A DNA stretch of 9,872 nucleotides from Bacteroidota bacterium (GTDB taxonomy: Bacteria > Bacteroidota > Bacteroidia > Bacteroidales > Paludibacteraceae): the NCBI GenBank assembly GCA_021804525.1, contig JAJZHJ010000022.1, forward strand, positions 1 through 9,872. The letters run 5' to 3'. The notes below the pieces were generated by a model that saw only the letters and a program-made list of their open reading frames with translations, did no database searches and was not told the origin of the DNA. Positions 6,428 through 9,872 of this stretch are shown one piece after another (positions within the stretch are counted from its first letter, which is position 1; each line of letters opens with the position of its first letter). The translations under genes were made by a program, and so were the position numbers.

Positions 6428-8347
6428 TTATCGTATAAGATTAAAAAACAAGATAGCAATGATGCTAAATACCATGATGATGAGATAGAAGCCTACGTTT
6501 CCTGTTTGCAGCAAACGGATTCTTCCTCCGATATATAAAGTAGCGTTTCCGATGGTATTTATCAGGCGGTTGATGACGCTTTGGTCAACCGTTTCTCTAA
6601 AGAAGAGCGATAATTTTTCCGTCGGCTTTACAAAGCAAAAATCATAAAGCTCATCAATATAAAATTTATTGGCCATTACTTTTTGAATACCCGAAAGTTC
6701 GGCAGATAAACGATCTTTAGCAAAACGAATATAGCTGATATAGACAAGTGCTGCAATGATGGTTAGTGGAATCAGCAATGTCAGCCATTCGGTAAGCACG
6801 TTTAGATTTTGCCCCGAAGCAGGAACCAACTGGTGTGCAGAGAAAAATATGGGCGATAGGTAGGTTGAAAATGCGTTTACATTAGTTGAAAACAAAGCCG
6901 GAATTTGTATAAAACCTGCCACCATCGACAATAGAGCTAACAGTGCCATTGGGATAAGCATCACCTTAGGTGATTCGTGTATATGATGATTTGCTTTTAC
7001 TGCATCACTCTCGGGTTTGTAAAACGCTACGAATAGCAACCGGAACATGTACACGGTAGTTAACAAGGATATAAATGTGGCTATGATACCCATTCCCATG
7101 CCATGTTCGTAGGCAACAGAGAGAATCATCTCCTTGGAAAAGAAACCTGCAAAGGGAGGAATTCCTGAAATAGCAATGGCTCCAATAGCAAAGAGCGCAA
7201 AGGTAAAAGGTATTTTCTTGCGCAAACCACCCATTTTACGAATATCCTGTTCTTGATTCAACGCGTGAATGACACTGCCTGCTGCAAGAAAGAGCAAGGC
7301 TTTGAAGAAGGCATGTGTTGTCAGGTGGAACATTGCTCCTGAAAAAGAGCCTAACCCTAACGCCATAAACATAAACCCTAGTTGACTCACGGTGGAGTAG
7401 GCTAGAATCTTCTTGATGTCGTTTTGGTAGATAGCTATCAAACCGCTGATTAATGCCGTGAAAATACCTATTACAAGGATGAGATTCATGGTAACAGGAG
7501 ATAGCACAAACAACACACTCGACCGTGCCACCAAATAAACCCCCGCTGTAACCATCGTAGCTGCATGGATGAGAGCCGAAACAGGCGTGGGACCTGCCAT
7601 AGCATCGGGTAACCAAGTAAACAGCGGTATCTGAGCGCTCTTCCCAATAGCTCCGGCAAAGAGTCCAAGTGTGATAATAAGGAGCGCTGTACTACCCGAT
7701 GGCATAACAGATGCTTTGGTTGCCACTTCGCTTATGTTTAGGGTTCCGAACGTATGAAACATCATAAAGATGCCGATCAGAAATCCTAAATCGCCGATAC
7801 GATTCATGATAAATGCTTTTTTTGCAGCATTGTTGTTAGCATGATCTTTGTACCAAAACCCGATTAACAGGTAAGAACACAAACCGACGCCTTCCCAGCC
7901 AATAAAAAGCATCAAATAATTGGAACTCAATACCAGTATCAACATAAAGAAGATAAACAGATTCATGTACGAAAAGAACCGGCTCACACCCTCATCGTTT
8001 TTCATATAGCCGATGGAATAGACATGAATAAGAAATCCAACACCATTGACCACAAGCAACATCAGCGCCGACAGTCGATCAACCGTTATGGCAAAAGGAA
8101 TGGAGATATTGGCGAATTTTATCCAATCGAATAAATTCGTTTCAACAGTTTGATTGGTTGTACTGACATACCAAAACAGGATGAATGTCAGAATCAGATT
8201 TAAAAATACGAAAGACGAGGCAATAATACCCGATAACTTCTTGTTTATCTGTTTCTGGGAAAGACCAATTGCAAGAAATCCCAATAGCGGGAAAAGAAGC
8301 AAGAGGAACGATATCGATTGCATAAAAGGGGAACTTTCCATTACCAT
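6428..8347 (-). CDS. nuoL: NADH-quinone oxidoreductase subunit L
   Basis: This is the distal antiporter-like subunit of complex I, with the long lateral helix that runs along the membrane arm. The 639-residue protein has the family core at about residues 80-450: Glu152 in WEGVGLCSYLLIGFW, Lys236 in GKSAQIPLFTWLPDAMAGP, His261 in the ALIHAATMVTAGVY stretch, Lys349 in HAFFKALLFL, and Lys405 in GFFSKEMIL. Residues about 540-610 are amphipathic and fit the lateral helix, and 617-637 form the terminal membrane anchor. Two starts are possible. The ATG at 8347 overlaps nuoK by 7 bp, while the ATG at 8341 forms TAATG with the nuoK stop and is two residues shorter. The second is a classic coupling arrangement, and the choice hardly changes the protein. 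Confidence 0.97.
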   Translation of the reverse strand: MVMESSPFMQSISFLLLLFPLLGFLAIGLSQKQINKKLSGIIASSFVFLNLILTFILFWYVSTTNQTVETNLFDWIKFANISIPFAITVDRLSALMLLVVNGVGFLIHVYSIGYMKNDEGVSRFFSYMNLFIFFMLILVLSSNYLMLFIGWEGVGLCSYLLIGFWYKDHANNNAAKKAFIMNRIGDLGFLIGIFMMFHTFGTLNISEVATKASVMPSGSTALLIITLGLFAGAIGKSAQIPLFTWLPDAMAGPTPVSALIHAATMVTAGVYLVARSSVLFVLSPVTMNLILVIGIFTALISGLIAIYQNDIKKILAYSTVSQLGFMFMALGLGSFSGAMFHLTTHAFFKALLFLAAGSVIHALNQEQDIRKMGGLRKKIPFTFALFAIGAIAISGIPPFAGFFSKEMILSVAYEHGMGMGIIATFISLLTTVYMFRLLFVAFYKPESDAVKANHHIHESPKVMLIPMALLALLSMVAGFIQIPALFSTNVNAFSTYLSPIFFSAHQLVPASGQNLNVLTEWLTLLIPLTIIAALVYISYIRFAKDRLSAELSGIQKVMANKFYIDELYDFCFVKPTEKLSLFFRETVDQSVINRLINTIGNATLYIGGRIRLLQTGNVGFYLIIMVFSIIAILFFNLIR

Positions 8348-8643
8348 TTGAGACGGTTTAAAATGTTGATATCAATCGTGCGCGAAGAGCGGTAAACAAC
8401 CACTAACAGCGCTAATCCGATGGCAATCTCTGCCGCTGCCACTACCATGATAAAAAAGACGAACACCTGACCGGAAGAATCGTTGCGATAAGCGGAAAAA
8501 GCTGCCAGCAATAGATTTGCCGAATTCAGCATCAATTCCACCGACATAAAAATGGCTAACGCGTTGCGCTTTACCAATACTCCCACTACACCAATTGTAA
8601 ACAAAGCTGTACAAAAGATAATGTAGTAGACTAACGGTATCAT
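8341..8643 (-). CDS. nuoK: NADH-quinone oxidoreductase subunit K
   Basis: This small three-helix subunit of the complex I membrane arm is homologous to MrpC and to mitochondrial ND4L. The start is set at the ATG at 8643, giving MIPLVYYIIF... and 100 residues, the same length and MIPL start as E. coli NuoK. With this start the two conserved membrane glutamates fall at Glu36 (in MSVELMLNSANLL) and Glu72 (in VAAAEIAIGLALL), exactly the E. coli numbering. A longer frame from the ATG at 8670 would add nine residues (METTVTQLQ) and lies only 4 bp from the nuoJ stop, so it cannot be excluded on spacing. There is no Shine-Dalgarno site at either start. The gene overlaps nuoL at its 3' end. Confidence 0.94.
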   Translation of the reverse strand: MIPLVYYIIFCTALFTIGVVGVLVKRNALAIFMSVELMLNSANLLLAAFSAYRNDSSGQVFVFFIMVVAAAEIAIGLALLVVVYRSSRTIDINILNRLKW

Positions 8644-8674
8644 TTGTAGTTGTGTAACTGTAGTTTCCATCGTT

Positions 8675-9175
8675 TTATTCTTTATCTTTTTTCCCCAGCA
8701 TCACGGCTCCTACCATGGCCGACAAGAAGAGGATGGAGGAGAGTTCAAAGGGTAATAAATATTGACTGAACAGGGTTTTACCAAGGTTTTTTACTAATCC
8801 GATCTGACTGACAGCGGGATTGGACACTGTGGCCAAGTCAAAAGATTTAAGTGATCCGATGAGCACCACAAAGAGCAGGCCGCCAGCAACGACAGCGATA
8901 ATCTTCACAAGCGTGGTTTTTGAAAATTGTCCTTCTTTATTGAGATTCAGCAGCATCACTGTGAAAAGAAAGAGCACCATGATAGCACCGGCATAGACAA
9001 TCACATGCACCACTGCCAAAAACTGGGCGTTCAGCAAAATGTAGTGGCCGGCTAAAGCGAAAAATGTCAAGGTTAAATAAAGCACGCTATGTATCGGTTT
9101 CTTCGACAGCAATACCATTATTGCCGAAAAGAGAGCAACACAGCTTAGAAAAAGAAAAAGATATACCTGAAACAT
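8675..9175 (-). CDS. nuoJ: NADH-quinone oxidoreductase subunit J
   Basis: This membrane-arm subunit (homologue of ND6) takes part in coupling quinone reduction to proton pumping. It has 166 residues and five membrane segments at about 3-23, 28-48, 52-77, 91-110 and 143-161. The signature KKPIHSVLYLTLTFFALAG (25-43) and the third helix HVIVYAGAIMVLFLFTVML (57-75), with its Tyr-Ala-Gly-Ala bulge motif, are typical. The start lies 6 bp after the nuoI stop, and the stop lies 31 bp before the preferred nuoK start. The length is normal for a bacterial NuoJ and the gene looks intact. Confidence 0.95.
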   Translation of the reverse strand: MFQVYLFLFLSCVALFSAIMVLLSKKPIHSVLYLTLTFFALAGHYILLNAQFLAVVHVIVYAGAIMVLFLFTVMLLNLNKEGQFSKTTLVKIIAVVAGGLLFVVLIGSLKSFDLATVSNPAVSQIGLVKNLGKTLFSQYLLPFELSSILFLSAMVGAVMLGKKDKE

Positions 9176-9181
9176 AGTCTT

Positions 9182-9769
9182 TTATTTGTTATGTAATTGA
9201 GTCTTGTCTTTTTTGAATGCCAGCACCTCGGGTGTTTGACGTTTTGATACATCAATGGGTGCATCCTTCGGTTCGAGCAATACATCTTTTCCATAAATAA
9301 AATTGCCACGTGCTACTTCACTTGGCACAAACCGATCCGTGAGGAATATGGCTTCTTTCGGGCAGGCTGATTCACAGTCGCCACAATAGATGCAGCGTAG
9401 CATATTAATCTCGTAAACAGCTGCGTACTTCTCTTCGCGATAAAGATGTTTTTCGCTTTCGAGCCGCTCTCTGGCTATCATGGTAATAGCCTCTGCAGGA
9501 CACGAAAGAGCGCATAAGCCACAGGCAGTACACCGTTCACGACCTTCTTCGTCACGTTTCAATACATGCATTCCTCTGTAAATATTGGAAACAGGACGTT
9601 TTACTTCGGGGTATTGCACGGTAGCTTTCCTGGTGAAAAAATGACTCATGGTGATGAACATCCCTTTGAAAATAGCCGGCAAATAGAGACTCTCTAAAAA
9701 CGACATTTTTTTATTAGAGACGACTTTCGATCGGTTGGTAAGCGATATTTTAGTTGAGTCTTGATTCAT
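9182..9769 (-). CDS. nuoI: NADH-quinone oxidoreductase subunit I, two-cluster ferredoxin-like protein
   Basis: NuoI sits at the foot of the hydrophilic arm and carries the N6a and N6b 4Fe-4S clusters that pass electrons towards NuoB and quinone. From the ATG at 9769 it has 195 residues. The two ferredoxin motifs are CTACGLCALSCP (Cys 80, 83, 86, 90) and CIYCGDCESACP (Cys 126, 129, 132, 136), all complete. An N-terminal amphipathic membrane-association segment (YLPAIFKGMFITMSHFF, about 29-45) precedes them. An in-frame TTG at 9778 could add three residues (MNK) and overlaps a TGA of another frame. The ATG is preferred because TTG starts are rare. It is the first complete gene of the visible nuo segment, with nuoJ 6 bp downstream. 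Confidence 0.96.
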   Translation of the reverse strand: MNQDSTKISLTNRSKVVSNKKMSFLESLYLPAIFKGMFITMSHFFTRKATVQYPEVKRPVSNIYRGMHVLKRDEEGRERCTACGLCALSCPAEAITMIARERLESEKHLYREEKYAAVYEINMLRCIYCGDCESACPKEAIFLTDRFVPSEVARGNFIYGKDVLLEPKDAPIDVSKRQTPEVLAFKKDKTQLHNK

Positions 9770-9778
9770 TTTGTTCAA

Positions 9779-9872
9779 TGCTTTACGTATTCTTTGTTAT
9801 TCAACCCTACGGGCTGTTTTCTTTTTTTCTCCGTTCCCCTAATTAGTTGGAGGTTTGCACGTTCAACTCTTC
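9779..9872 (-). other. Right edge upstream of nuoI, probably the very end of nuoH and/or a short spacer
   Basis: By the usual Bacteroidota order (nuoA, B, CD, H, I, J...), nuoH should end here. Two minus-strand frames enter from the edge. One reads EELNVQTSN and stops with TAA at 9843-9845, which would leave about a 70-bp spacer before nuoI. The other stays open for about 32 charged codons and stops with TGA at 9775-9777, touching the alternative nuoI TTG. Neither shows the hydrophobic last helix of NuoH within the visible bases, so the assignment is left open. Confidence 0.35.

Noticed and set aside
3758..8351. Many open frames on the plus strand opposite nuoN, nuoM and nuoL
   Set aside because: Shadows of strong complex I genes; their translations have no family features and no promoters.

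Overview
This window comes from the chromosome of a member of the Bacteroidota, most likely of the order Bacteroidales. The coding density, the near absence of Shine-Dalgarno sites, the one clear promoter (TTTG, 20 bp, TAnnTTTG, which is the Bacteroidota sigma factor pattern) and the NADH dehydrogenase subunit sequences all point that way. The genus cannot be fixed from the sequence alone.

Left part (1-2168, minus strand): three genes read leftward in the order upp, a VanZ-like membrane protein gene and dprA. upp encodes uracil phosphoribosyltransferase. dprA encodes the DNA-processing protein that loads RecA in natural transformation; it is almost complete and runs off the left edge. The VanZ-like gene and dprA overlap by 4 bp (ATGA).

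Middle part (2169-3592, plus strand): a monocistronic-looking gene with its own consensus promoter encodes a 156-residue, mostly helical, soluble protein of unknown function. Immediately after its stop codon lies a roughly 420-bp array of about 20 degenerate 21-bp units. The best units read ACACTCCGAAGTG followed by a purine-rich half ending in AAG or GAG, and they contain the dyad CACT-n4-AGTG. The first unit is a perfect 11-bp hairpin. After the array, a single frame (3404-3592) with two internal stops may be a decayed small gene. This island between two housekeeping operons is the most unusual part of the window.

Right part (3589-9872, minus strand): the distal half of a respiratory complex I operon, in transcription order nuoI, nuoJ, nuoK, nuoL, nuoM, nuoN, tightly packed. 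NuoI carries the two 4Fe-4S clusters that pass electrons to quinone. NuoJ, K, L, M and N form the membrane arm that pumps protons, and all the expected key lysines and glutamates are present. The upstream genes (nuoH and earlier) lie beyond the right edge, where only a short and ambiguous stretch is visible. The nuo operon and the plus-strand small gene converge on the repeat region.
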